From assembly GCA_964551295.1 (NCBI GenBank), contig CAZKDJ010000042.1, positions 1-25,546 on the forward strand: a stretch of DNA of 25,546 nt. Reading direction: 5' to 3'. The notes beneath the pieces are model-generated. The model did not search any database, was not told the origin of the DNA, and saw nothing but the letters and a program-made list of their open reading frames with translations. The DNA is from JAFGED01 sp964551295 (GTDB lineage Bacteria; Chloroflexota; Anaerolineae; B4-G1). How positions within the stretch are numbered: position 1 is the first letter of the stretch; each line of letters starts with the position of its first letter. Both the position numbers and the translations under genes were made by a program. Of this stretch, positions 1-7,643 are shown piece by piece.

Positions 1-72
1 ACAGAACAGGAAGCTGTAACGTAGGAATGGAGGTCGAGGTTGACGTAGGCACTAGCTACCTGACAGTTTTCT

Positions 73-136
73 TGTAGGGCGGTTTTGCTAACCGCCAAAG
101 GCAGCCTCTCGGTCGGATAGGCAAATTCGACCTACA
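73..136. repeat. composite REP-like inverted repeat
   Basis: The outer arms TGTAGG (73-78) and CCTACA (131-136) are exact inverted copies. Inside lie two further hairpins: GGCGGTT / AACCGCC (78-96) and GTCGGAT / ATTCGAC (112-131, one mismatch). The second resembles the hairpin at 10982-11008 in both stem and the TGTAGG lead-in. This nested layout is typical of intergenic REP-like palindromes. No T-run follows, so a terminator is less likely. Confidence 0.5.
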
Positions 137-360
137 TTTGACGCCTGAACGATGTTTGGGTAAGACCCTAGCTTCAAATGGCGCGAGTCGCGGCGTCTTC
201 CCGCCGCCCGAAAGCCCTTGTCATGGCCAAAGACCCTCATCCTGTCATGGTCAAAAACCTTCATCCGTTGGTAAAACGCGTGATAGATAGGGCGTGGATG
301 GTGGCATCAGGAATCAAATTGACGAGCTGTGTGTTACGAGTTTCAGTCATAAGCAAACGA

Positions 361-386
361 GAAAGGCACCTGTGAGGGTGCCTTTC
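361..386 (-). terminator. hairpin downstream of the tRNA-Met remnant
   Basis: A perfect 10-bp stem, GAAAGGCACC (361-370) with GGTGCCTTTC (377-386), and a 6-nt loop sit four bases past the 3' end of the minus-strand tRNA remnant. On the minus strand the stem ends in a U-rich tract, as expected for an intrinsic terminator. A similar hairpin follows the other tRNA remnant at 14594-14621. Confidence 0.65.
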
Positions 387-389
387 TTA

Positions 390-432
390 TAGCGGGGGAA
401 GGATTCGAACCTTCGACCTCCGGATTATGAGT
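390..432 (-). pseudogene. 3' half of elongator tRNA-Met (CAU), 5' half missing
   Basis: Read on the minus strand, the sequence matches an elongator tRNA-Met from the anticodon loop to the discriminator base. It has the loop CTCATAA with anticodon CAT (429-427), the 3' anticodon stem TCCGG, a short variable loop, a perfect T-arm (GAAGG, TTCGAAT, CCTTC at 414-398), the 3' acceptor strand CCCCGCT (397-391) and discriminator A (390). Upstream of the anticodon loop there is no matching 5' anticodon stem, no D-arm and no 5' acceptor strand, so it cannot be functional. The break at the anticodon loop is where many tyrosine integrases cross over. Reading this as an attachment-site scar is inference; no integrase is visible. 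Confidence 0.7.
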
Positions 433-451
433 TCGAATCCTATTTCGTGTA
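432..451 (+). pseudogene. 3' end of a second tRNA, plus strand
   Basis: On the plus strand, a T-loop TTCGAAT (432-438) is followed by five bases of T-stem (CCTAT), seven of acceptor strand (TTCGTGT) and an A in the discriminator position. A terminator hairpin follows at once. The 5' side of the T-stem is wrong (it is the tail of the neighbouring tRNA-Met remnant), so only about 20 bases of tRNA remain. The identity of the tRNA cannot be told. It abuts the oppositely oriented tRNA-Met half, giving a head-to-head chimera. Confidence 0.4.
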
Positions 452-454
452 CTC

Positions 455-476
455 TGGCTCGCCGGGCCACTTTTTT
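455..476 (+). terminator. intrinsic terminator after plus-strand tRNA remnant
   Basis: The stem TGGCTC (455-460) / GGGCCA (464-469), with one G-U pair and loop GCC, is followed by C and six T residues (471-476). This is a classic Rho-independent terminator for the plus strand. It directly follows the tRNA 3'-end remnant, as is usual for bacterial tRNA genes. Confidence 0.6.
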
Positions 477-665
477 AGGGTAGCCTGGCGATATTCGATT
501 CTCAAAAGGCTTGTACGACTGGATGGCCCGGTTAATGAGCCTTCATCTGCTTGGATTGTATCTGTGTTGCTGGGTGTGTCAAACTACGTTTTCGTTGATA
601 GATCACGGGTGGGGCGGGCTTTGGTAGGTCAAAATCCTCAAAGCCATCGCGGCAGGTCCTGTGAA

Positions 666-1994
666 TCAGATGTGGTCGAGCCCGTTTGCTCGCGCGATAG
701 CGCCGAGCCACCGGGCGCTCGGTTTGACGGCGCGCACTTGAGTTTTTCTATCCACGGCGATCAAGCCAAAAGTAGGCCGGTAACCCTGCATCCACTCAAA
801 GTTATCGAATGCGGACCAGTAGGTGTACCCGCGCACATCCAAACCATCCCTCAGGCAATTGACCACTCCCTGCAACGCGCGGTCGATGTACTCAATGCGG
901 CGTGTGTCGTCGGTGGTGGCCAAGCCGTTCTCAGTCACAATCACCGGAATACCTGCCACGTCTGTGGCGTAGCGGATGGTCGCCTCCAGCGCCTCTGGCC
1001 AGAATTCATAGTGCATTTGGGTCAACTTCACGCCTTCCTCGGGCGGCAAGGGCGCTTTAGGGCCAAAGCGCATGCGTGAATAAGTCTGCACACCGACAAA
1101 ATCGTCGCCACGCAGATTTTCTAGATAGACGTCATTTATTACCCGGCGCATTTTGGCCGCCAGTTCCTCGCCACCTTCGCCGGCCTGGATGTCCTGGATA
1201 GCCAGGGTCAAACCCACCGGAAAATCGCCCGGTCCGGCTTTTATAGCCTCCACGGCCTGGCGATGGGCGGCCAAGATGATCTCTACAGCTTGGTCGGAAG
1301 CCGCGAACACGAATGGCACCAGCCGGTCGGGCGTGATACCCAATGCCTCAGCCGCAGCTATAGACCTTCAGGTAATGTTTTTGACAAAACGGCCCGCCAG
1401 CAGGCGTGAAAAGCGACTCAAGTGTCAAAAACCTTATCTGAACACCTATAGCTGCCACGGCGCAGGTCGCTGCGGGTCGGGTGGTGGTACGATCCCGGAT
1501 TTAGTCAGCAGCAGTGCGATGTTGGGCTCATTGAGGGTGCAGGCCGCGCCGATGAGGTCCCCCAGATATCGCGTGGCGTGTTCGCAATCGCGGGCGAATC
1601 TATCTGGCGTATCCTTGCCTTCCCACCCCCCGGCCGCGATCAACCAGCGCGGCGATGTGAAATGATGGAAACTGACCATCGGGGTGAGGCCATGCTCGTG
1701 GCACGTCGCCAGCATGCGCCGGTAGTGTTCCAGGCTGGCTCGCGAGAACTCGCCCTCTTCCGGTTCGATGCGCGCCCACTCGATAGAAAAGCGGTACATG
1801 TTAAAGCCCAGTTCCGCCAGCAAGGCGATGTCTTCTGAATAGCGGTGGTAGTGATCACAGGCATCGCCGGATGGCTCCGCATAGATCGTCCCCGGCACGT
1901 GTTCGAGCAGCCAGTTGTCGTTGTAGACGTTGTTTCCCTCGACCTGGTGCGCCGCGGTAGCCGTACCCCACAGGAACCCTCTTGGGAATTTCAT
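666..1994 (-). pseudogene. GH1 beta-glucosidase, split by a MITE-like insertion
   Basis: This encodes a glycoside hydrolase family 1 beta-glucosidase, a retaining enzyme that cleaves terminal beta-linked glucose, here probably in the cytoplasm. The N-terminal piece (1994-1446) starts MKFPRGFLWGTATAAHQVEG and carries TLNEPN with the acid/base Glu near residue 156. The C-terminal piece (1343-666) carries VTENG with the nucleophile Glu (codon 932-930) and the WSAFDNFEW motif. The two pieces are in the same frame. The break is an 88-bp inverted-repeat element (1361-1448) that supplies an in-frame TAG at 1448-1446. Removing the element plus one TA deletes 90 bp and gives an uninterrupted protein of about 412 residues, within the family range. 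AGGAGG lies seven bases before the ATG. The gene starts 15 bp after the GH3 stop, so the two were co-transcribed. As read it should yield only a truncated, inactive protein. Confidence 0.85.
1361..1448. mobile_element. 88-bp MITE-like element with TA target duplication
   Basis: The termini are inverted repeats: 1361-1386 and the complement of 1448-1423 match at 21 of 26 positions without gaps, ending in the shared block GTTTTTGACA. A 36-bp spacer separates the arms. TA flanks both sides (1359-1360 and 1449-1450). The empty site would be GCAGCTAGCTGC, a palindrome with central TA. Small non-coding elements with TA duplication are typical of MITEs moved by IS630/Tc1-mariner transposases. That family assignment is inference, as no transposase lies in the window. 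Excision restores the GH1 reading frame, which independently supports these boundaries. Confidence 0.75.
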
Positions 1995-2009
1995 GGGTCT
2001 GCCTCCTGT

Positions 2010-4469
2010 TCAGGCTCCGGGTTTGCTGTCCTGCCTAGATGATGGCTCGCCTTTAAAATCAAAGCTCTTCATGAGGTGAATATCGCGGGACGAGCTGCCA
2101 ACCAGCGCCTGAAACTCGCCCGATTCAGCTACCCAACGTTTTGATTTGGGATCGTAATACGATAGAGCTTCTTCATCGAGTGTGAACGAGATCGTCTTGG
2201 TTTCGCCCGGCTCGAGCGCGACTTTGGCAAATGCCTTCAACTCCTTTTCAGGGCGCATCAAGCGCGATTGGACATCGCGCACATACACTTGAACGATTTC
2301 CTTGCCGGCTTGGCTTCCCGTATTCTCCACATCCACGCTGAACTGAATCGTGTCGCCGGTGGCATACTTGGGCTTGCTCAGCTTCAGATTGCGGTAGGCA
2401 AACGTCGTGTAGGAAAGCCCATAGCCAAACGGGAACAGGGGGGCGATGTCTTTCTTGTCATAGTATCGGTAACCGATAAATAGCCCTTCGCCGTATAACA
2501 CCTGGCCGTTCTCCCCGGGGTAATTGAGGTGGGCCGGATTGTCCTGCAAGCGCCTGGGAAAAGTCGTCGGCAGCCTGCCGGAGGGGTTCACGTCGCCAAA
2601 CAGCACGTCGGCGATCGCGTTGCCGGTTTCCTGGCCCAGATACCACGCTTGCACCACCGCCGCGACATCGTCCAGCCAGTTCATGTGCAGCGGCGAACCG
2701 ACATTCAGGACGACGATGGTGTTCGGGTTGACGGCCGCTACTTGCTCGATCAACTTGGCCTGATCGCCTGGCAGTTCCATATCCGGCCGATCGAATCCTT
2801 CGCTCTCCCATTCGTCTGTCAGTCCAGCAAACACGATCGCCGCGTCACACTCGGCAGCCAATGCAGCCGCCTGCTGAATCGAGTCATCCGGGATCTTTTG
2901 CATGCAGCCGACGCGCAGGCTCTGAAAGAATGATCCCGGCTGCGAAGCGTACTCGATCTGCAGTTGGTGCGTCTGTCCCGCCGCCAGAGATATCTCTACC
3001 CTTTCGTTCCCCTCCTCTCCAAAGGAAGATACTTCCTTATCGATGTCAGCGATCAGATCGCCGTCGATGAACAACCGGCTTTTACCGACGCTCGACAGAC
3101 TCAATTCATAGGTTCCGCCTTCCGATACCGAGAGCCCTCCCGTCAAGCGGACTGAGAAGTTGGCAGGGTCAATAATGGTGGGCACGGTATCGCCCAACCA
3201 GACCATTTCTAGTTTGTCCGTTGTGTCCGTGTGGACGGGATCGCCGGCCAGATCCCAATTGGAAAAGTACTGGAGGGTGATGCCGTCGGTCAGCCAGTTC
3301 TTGTCGAGCACGGGCAGGTCCTTACGGGTGGCGCAACCCAAGGCATAGCTAACCTGCACAGACCCGCCCACTCGATTCTGGATGCCTTCGAGCGGCGAGA
3401 TCACATAGTGTGGGCGCACTCGGCAGCTGCCGCCCCCTATGAAAGAGGGCCGCTTGGCGTTCTCACCGATCACGGCGATGGACTTACACGCGCTTGTATC
3501 GAGCGGCAGAAGCGACTTTTCGTTCTTGAGCAGAACGATGGCTTCAGAGGCAACCTCGCGTGCCAGGAGGTGGTGTTCTGGATTATCAATCGCTTGCTCG
3601 GGTTGCAGCCCGGGGCGCTCAAAGAGACCGGCCTTTTCCAAAGTCCGCAGCAAACGGCGGACTTTGTCGTCGACGGCTTCTTCGCTGACCTCGCCGCTTT
3701 GGACTGCCTCCAACGCTTTTTCGCCCATCCAGCGCGCCGGCCCGGGCATCTCCAGGTCGAGCCCGCCCTTGGCGACATTGGCGCTGTACGTCCCAAACCA
3801 ATCGGATATGACGATGCCCTCAAAATCCCATTCGCCTTTCAGGACATCCAGCAGTAGGTAAGCGTTTTCGCTGGCATAGGTGCCATTGATGCGATTGTAG
3901 GACGACATCACCGCCCACGGTTTGGCCTCGCGAACGGCCATCTCGAACGGGCGCAGGTAGATCTCTCGCAGGGCGCGCTCGCCCACCTCGGAGCTGATGG
4001 ACTGGCGATCGAACTCGGAGTCGTTACACACAAAATGTTTGATACACGCGCCAACACCACCGCTCTGTATACCGTTTATGTAGGCCGTGGCCATCTGACC
4101 TGTGAGATATGGGTCTTCTGAATAGCACTCGAAATTGCGGCCTGCCAGCGGAGAACGGTGCATGTTAACGGTGGGGGCTAGCAGGATTTGGGCACCTTTG
4201 GCCCGGATTTCTTCTGCCAGCGCCTGGCCCACGCGCTCTACCAGGTCCGGGTTCCAGGTCGCGGCCAGCGCAACGCCGGCCGGGAAACAGGCCGAAGTGG
4301 GCCCATCTGAGAAAGCGGCGCCGCGTGCGCCTACCGGGCCGTCTGTCACTTTCATCGCCGGAATGCCCAACCGCTTCACAGAGACAGTGTGCCAAAAATC
4401 AACCCCCGCCAGCATGGATATCTTTTCCTCCAAGGTCATTTGAGCTATTAGGGATTCGATCTTTTTCAT
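2010..4469 (-). CDS. GH3 beta-glucosidase with PA14 insert
   Basis: A glycoside hydrolase family 3 beta-glucosidase or related exo-beta-glycosidase. There is no signal peptide, so it should act on imported oligosaccharides in the cytoplasm. The N-terminal TIM-barrel domain shows KHFVCNDSE and the nucleophile motif VISDWFGTYS (catalytic Asp codon at 3803-3801). The C-terminal sandwich domain is interrupted by a PA14 domain (about residues 400-525, from LQYFSNWDLAGD), as in BglX/KmBglI-type enzymes. GYGLSYTTF and a fibronectin-like C-terminal domain follow. The length of about 820 residues is normal for PA14-bearing GH3. I chose the ATG at 4469 (MKKIESLIAQMTLEEK), which matches the usual family start; an in-frame ATG at 4487 lacks a clear ribosome binding site. 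It lies 71 bp after the ATPase gene and 15 bp before GH1. Confidence 0.93.
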   Translation of the reverse strand: MKKIESLIAQMTLEEKISMLAGVDFWHTVSVKRLGIPAMKVTDGPVGARGAAFSDGPTSACFPAGVALAATWNPDLVERVGQALAEEIRAKGAQILLAPTVNMHRSPLAGRNFECYSEDPYLTGQMATAYINGIQSGGVGACIKHFVCNDSEFDRQSISSEVGERALREIYLRPFEMAVREAKPWAVMSSYNRINGTYASENAYLLLDVLKGEWDFEGIVISDWFGTYSANVAKGGLDLEMPGPARWMGEKALEAVQSGEVSEEAVDDKVRRLLRTLEKAGLFERPGLQPEQAIDNPEHHLLAREVASEAIVLLKNEKSLLPLDTSACKSIAVIGENAKRPSFIGGGSCRVRPHYVISPLEGIQNRVGGSVQVSYALGCATRKDLPVLDKNWLTDGITLQYFSNWDLAGDPVHTDTTDKLEMVWLGDTVPTIIDPANFSVRLTGGLSVSEGGTYELSLSSVGKSRLFIDGDLIADIDKEVSSFGEEGNERVEISLAAGQTHQLQIEYASQPGSFFQSLRVGCMQKIPDDSIQQAAALAAECDAAIVFAGLTDEWESEGFDRPDMELPGDQAKLIEQVAAVNPNTIVVLNVGSPLHMNWLDDVAAVVQAWYLGQETGNAIADVLFGDVNPSGRLPTTFPRRLQDNPAHLNYPGENGQVLYGEGLFIGYRYYDKKDIAPLFPFGYGLSYTTFAYRNLKLSKPKYATGDTIQFSVDVENTGSQAGKEIVQVYVRDVQSRLMRPEKELKAFAKVALEPGETKTISFTLDEEALSYYDPKSKRWVAESGEFQALVGSSSRDIHLMKSFDFKGEPSSRQDSKPGA

Positions 4470-4540
4470 TTTCTCATCTTCTCTCATCTTTGACTTTATG
4501 GTGCAGTGATCAAGTATCCCATTGTGCTTTAGCCACTACC

Positions 4541-5353
4541 TCACACAGTTGAGAGATCCCACTCTTCGTAGATCTTTGGGACATCATTGATCAGGCGTCT
4601 GGTGTATGCCTCTTTCGGATGCAGAATCACCTCATCGGCAGATCCGTGTTCAACAAATCTTCCACGCTCCATGATGTATACGCTGTCAGAAATATAATAC
4701 GCCAGGCCGATATCATGGGTGATGAAAATAGGCGTCATCCCGGTTCCATCACGCAGTTGCATCAGCATATCCAGGATGGTCGCGCGTGAACAGGCATCGA
4801 TCATCGAGGTTGGTTCATCAGCCAGCAGGATATTGGGCTTCAGCAGGAAGATACGGGCGATCATTAAGCGTTGCTGCTGTCCACCGGAGAGCTCAAAGGG
4901 ATACTTGTTGGTTAATTCCTCGAACTTCAAGTTGACAAAGCCGCACGCCTCTTCCATCAAATCTACTTTTTTCGCATACGGAAGTTCTCGACCGCCGCGC
5001 ATGTTAATGCAATCTAAAAGCACGGCGTCAATCTTGCGAAAGATGTTATATGAAGAGAACGGATCTTGAAAAATCGCCTGAATCTTTTTCCAGTATTTCT
5101 TTCTCTTCTTATGAGTACGGATATCGCGCTTTTTTCCCTGAAAGTAAACCTCACCTTCGGTAGGGTTGATCAGTCCCAAAAGCATCTTTGCCAAAGTGGT
5201 CTTTCCACTGCCCGATTCGCCCACGATCGAGACGATTTCGCCCTCGTAGAAATTGAAATCCACATGATCGACAGCTACAGTTTTCTGGCGGCCTACACCA
5301 AACACTTTGGTAAGCCCTGACCCGCTCAGGCATATTTTTTTATCGTCAGGCAT
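4541..5353 (-). CDS. oligopeptide/oligosaccharide ABC transporter ATPase, DppF/OppF type
   Basis: The second nucleotide-binding subunit of a Dpp/Opp-type importer; it hydrolyses ATP at the cytoplasmic face of the permease pair. Visible motifs are Walker A GESGSGKTT (residues 45-53), Q-loop QAIFQDPFSSY, signature LSGGQQQR, Walker B ILLADEPTS and switch FITHDIG. The open frame runs upstream to 5560, but ATG 5353 is preceded by GGAGGGAGGAGC and a short A-tract, so I place the start there. This gives 270 residues and a 28-bp overlap with the preceding ATPase gene, pointing to translational coupling. The extended C-terminal oligo-binding tail seen in many OppF proteins is short here. Given the downstream GH3 and GH1 genes, the cargo is probably beta-glucoside oligosaccharides rather than peptides. 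Confidence 0.9.
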   Translation of the reverse strand: MPDDKKICLSGSGLTKVFGVGRQKTVAVDHVDFNFYEGEIVSIVGESGSGKTTLAKMLLGLINPTEGEVYFQGKKRDIRTHKKRKKYWKKIQAIFQDPFSSYNIFRKIDAVLLDCINMRGGRELPYAKKVDLMEEACGFVNLKFEELTNKYPFELSGGQQQRLMIARIFLLKPNILLADEPTSMIDACSRATILDMLMQLRDGTGMTPIFITHDIGLAYYISDSVYIMERGRFVEHGSADEVILHPKEAYTRRLINDVPKIYEEWDLSTV

Positions 5354-6369
5354 TTTTTTTGCTCCTCCCTCCGATGAACATCCCTCAGTTCTTTTTCCGA
5401 AAGGATACAGCGGTAAGCGCGGCCGTGTCCAAGCCCACGAAGACTCACAGAAGACGTCTTGCATTCTGACCGAACGTATTGACAACGTTCGGCAAACCGG
5501 CAGCCAGACGGTGGGTTTTTCAGGTTCGGCGGCACCCCAGGAATGGCAGTCAGTTTGCAAGCCCGCAGACCTTCTTCAGGCACGATGATTGAGCCCATGA
5601 GGCCTTTGGCATAAGGGTGGAGTGGATCAAACACAACTTCTTTCGCGGTGCCCTTCTCCACAATCTGTCCTGCGTACATGACCATAATATCATCTACCAC
5701 ATTGTAAAGCAGCGGAAGTTCATGCGTGATAAAGATCAGTGATTTGATGAAACTATTTTTCATCAAGTACTTTAGCATCTTGATGACCATCTTTTGCGAA
5801 GTGACATCGAGGGCGGAGGAGGGCTCATCGGCAATCAATACTTTTGGAAAAAGGATCACAGATGTCGCGATCACCGTGCGCTGTTTCATGCCGCCTGAAA
5901 GCTCAACAGGGTATTTTTGCAGTACCTCCGCTGGAAGCCCCAAGCTCTCAAAGCCGCCTCTGGCAAGTTTATAAATCTCTTTCTTGGTCTGATATGGATC
6001 GTGTGCTTGAACCACATCCTCGATAAAGTTGATGACCTTCTGGGTGGGGTTGAGCGCGTTCATCGCCGATTGGGGGATATAGGAGATCTCTGTCCCCAAT
6101 ATCGATTTACGAATGTCATCAGGATCCATTCCAGAAATATTGCGTCCATCAATGACGATCTCTCCGCACGTATAGTGTAGCGGAGGGAAGTAATACCCCA
6201 TCAGGCTGAGCGCCAACGTCGACTTTCCACAGCCGGATTCCCCCGCAATTCCCAACGATTTCCCTTCTTCGACCTTGAGAGAAACGTGGTCAACCGCGTA
6301 AATATCTTCCTGAAAGCGGGTGATATATTTTGTTGTTAGGTCTCGGACTTCTAGCATTACATTTGACAT
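5326..6369 (-). CDS. oligopeptide/oligosaccharide ABC transporter ATPase, DppD/OppD type
   Basis: The first ATPase of the Dpp/Opp-type importer, about 347 residues. Walker A is GESGCGKST, the signature is LSGGMKQR, Walker B is VLIADEPSSALD and the switch is FITHELP. The C-terminal region holds the oligopeptide-transporter extension with cysteines in PSGCRFAERCQYVRSEC, which in DppD/OppD proteins can bind a 4Fe-4S cluster. A GTG at 6378 begins the longest frame, but ATG 6369 has AGGTGG five bases upstream and fits better. It starts 10 bp after the DppC stop, and its 3' end overlaps the next ATPase gene by 28 bp. Confidence 0.92.
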   Translation of the reverse strand: MSNVMLEVRDLTTKYITRFQEDIYAVDHVSLKVEEGKSLGIAGESGCGKSTLALSLMGYYFPPLHYTCGEIVIDGRNISGMDPDDIRKSILGTEISYIPQSAMNALNPTQKVINFIEDVVQAHDPYQTKKEIYKLARGGFESLGLPAEVLQKYPVELSGGMKQRTVIATSVILFPKVLIADEPSSALDVTSQKMVIKMLKYLMKNSFIKSLIFITHELPLLYNVVDDIMVMYAGQIVEKGTAKEVVFDPLHPYAKGLMGSIIVPEEGLRACKLTAIPGVPPNLKNPPSGCRFAERCQYVRSECKTSSVSLRGLGHGRAYRCILSEKELRDVHRREEQKKCLTIKKYA

Positions 6370-6378
6370 TTCAACCAC

Positions 6379-7629
6379 CTAGTCCCTCAATGCCGGATTG
6401 AATACCTGGTCGAGACCCGTATTCATCAAATTCATCGAGAATGTAACCAGCGCGATGATCACGAGCACGGGAAAGTACGCCCACCATTTTCCCAAGATAT
6501 GCGCCTGGTAAATCATCGCCCAGTTCATCATCAAACCCAAAGTTGGCACCTCAGTCGTTCTAGGTCCCAACCCAAGGATTGATAACCCGGCCTCCGACAG
6601 GATACCAATGGAAATTTGCAGAATCAACGCCATCACGACATAAGAAGCGATGTAGGGCAGAATATCGGCAGCGATGATGTAAGCGATAGAGTGCCCAGAT
6701 AGTTTCGATAGGTTGACATGGTCGCGATTGCGCAGCGAAACCACTTGCGCCCGCACAGCCCTGGTAGTCCAATACCAGGAAGTAAACCCGATCACTATGG
6801 CGATTGTGACAGCGCCACGTTTTTCCTGCCCGATGCTGAATGAAATCAAGATCAACAACACAAAAGTGGGGATGACGGTAAAAAGATTGGTAAAGAACAT
6901 AATGATGTCATCCACCAGGCCGCCGACGTAACCCGCCAGCAACCCCAGGGTCAAGCCGATCGTTGTTGCAATGATACCGGCGACAAAACCGATCTGCAGC
7001 GATACGCCGGTGGCCCTAACTAGCTCCGTCAACACATCTCTACCAAAGTTATCGGTTCCAAGCGGCAACACCCGTACATTCGCAACCTGGCCGACATTCA
7101 CGTAATCAGATTGTGCGACAACCCTTTTCTCCTCAAGGGTACCCGTGTCCGCGTTTTTTACGGCAATGATCGCTCCCTCTGTTGATAAAAGTCCTTCGAG
7201 CGAGGTATTGAGCCGAACGTAGTAATTTCGCCGGGCATTGGTCATCCCGGCAATTTTCGTCTTGGGGTCATAATGGGTCTCCCACAGACCCAGGATCTGT
7301 ACGGTGTCCGCGATATCGATCTCACTTTCAGGAATCCCGTGGGCCACAAGCCATTCCTTCATATCCAGGCGTTCCTTGTCGCCCAACTTGGCGGCAATGC
7401 GATTAGCAGCGGCATCGTCCAGATTCAGTGTATACGGCTGGGAACCAATGCTGTCATAGACATTTACATAGATCCCAGGCTCGAAGAAGGTGCCCTGACT
7501 GATGATGGCTAACGGCGAGTCGGTGATGATCAGCGGATAAATGATCACGATCAACAGAATCGCCACAAAAATGGAGAAACCGAAAACAAATTTGCCGGAG
7601 CGGAAAACTTGCTGAATGGTATGTTTCAT
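6379..7629 (-). CDS. ABC transporter permease, DppC/OppC type, with enlarged external loop
   Basis: An inner-membrane subunit forming half of the translocation pore of the Dpp/Opp-type importer. One N-terminal membrane helix (about residues 14-34) is followed by a long hydrophilic segment of about 150 residues. The conserved entry motif GTDNFGRDVLTELVRAT then precedes the BPD_transp_1 core with about five more helices and the EAGLSILGLG coupling motif. Most DppC proteins are near 300 residues; this one has 416, the excess lying in the first external loop. The start ATG has GGAAGAG upstream. It begins 14 bp after the DppB stop and ends just before the ATPase gene. Confidence 0.9.
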   Translation of the reverse strand: MKHTIQQVFRSGKFVFGFSIFVAILLIVIIYPLIITDSPLAIISQGTFFEPGIYVNVYDSIGSQPYTLNLDDAAANRIAAKLGDKERLDMKEWLVAHGIPESEIDIADTVQILGLWETHYDPKTKIAGMTNARRNYYVRLNTSLEGLLSTEGAIIAVKNADTGTLEEKRVVAQSDYVNVGQVANVRVLPLGTDNFGRDVLTELVRATGVSLQIGFVAGIIATTIGLTLGLLAGYVGGLVDDIIMFFTNLFTVIPTFVLLILISFSIGQEKRGAVTIAIVIGFTSWYWTTRAVRAQVVSLRNRDHVNLSKLSGHSIAYIIAADILPYIASYVVMALILQISIGILSEAGLSILGLGPRTTEVPTLGLMMNWAMIYQAHILGKWWAYFPVLVIIALVTFSMNLMNTGLDQVFNPALRD

Positions 7630-7643
7630 AACAACACTCTTCC

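Larger units (their letters stand above)
1..665. other. gene-poor left flank with tRNA scars and a REP-like repeat
   Basis: I see no convincing protein gene in this stretch. The short open frames here have no recognisable domain and no good ribosome binding site, and the one running from 447 into the GH1 gene is the antisense shadow of that gene. What it does hold is listed separately: a composite inverted repeat (73-136), a minus-strand tRNA-Met 3' half with its terminator (361-432), and a plus-strand tRNA 3' end with its terminator (432-476). The remainder (477-665) lies downstream of the GH1 stop on the minus strand, and I recognise nothing in it. Confidence 0.6.

Noticed and set aside
178..375. 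65-residue open frame in the left flank
   Set aside because: It has no recognisable domain and no ribosome binding site, and it overlaps the tRNA terminator hairpin.
390..451. A complete tRNA gene
   Set aside because: Only 3' portions can be folded; neither strand offers a D-arm or a matching 5' acceptor strand.
447..1079. 210-residue open frame on the plus strand
   Set aside because: From 666 on it is antisense to the GH1 C-terminal half, whose catalytic motifs are clear; its start lies in a tRNA remnant and terminator.
5354..5560. 69-residue N-terminal extension of the DppF-like ATPase
   Set aside because: It lies antiphase inside the DppD gene, and a strong ribosome binding site precedes ATG 5353.
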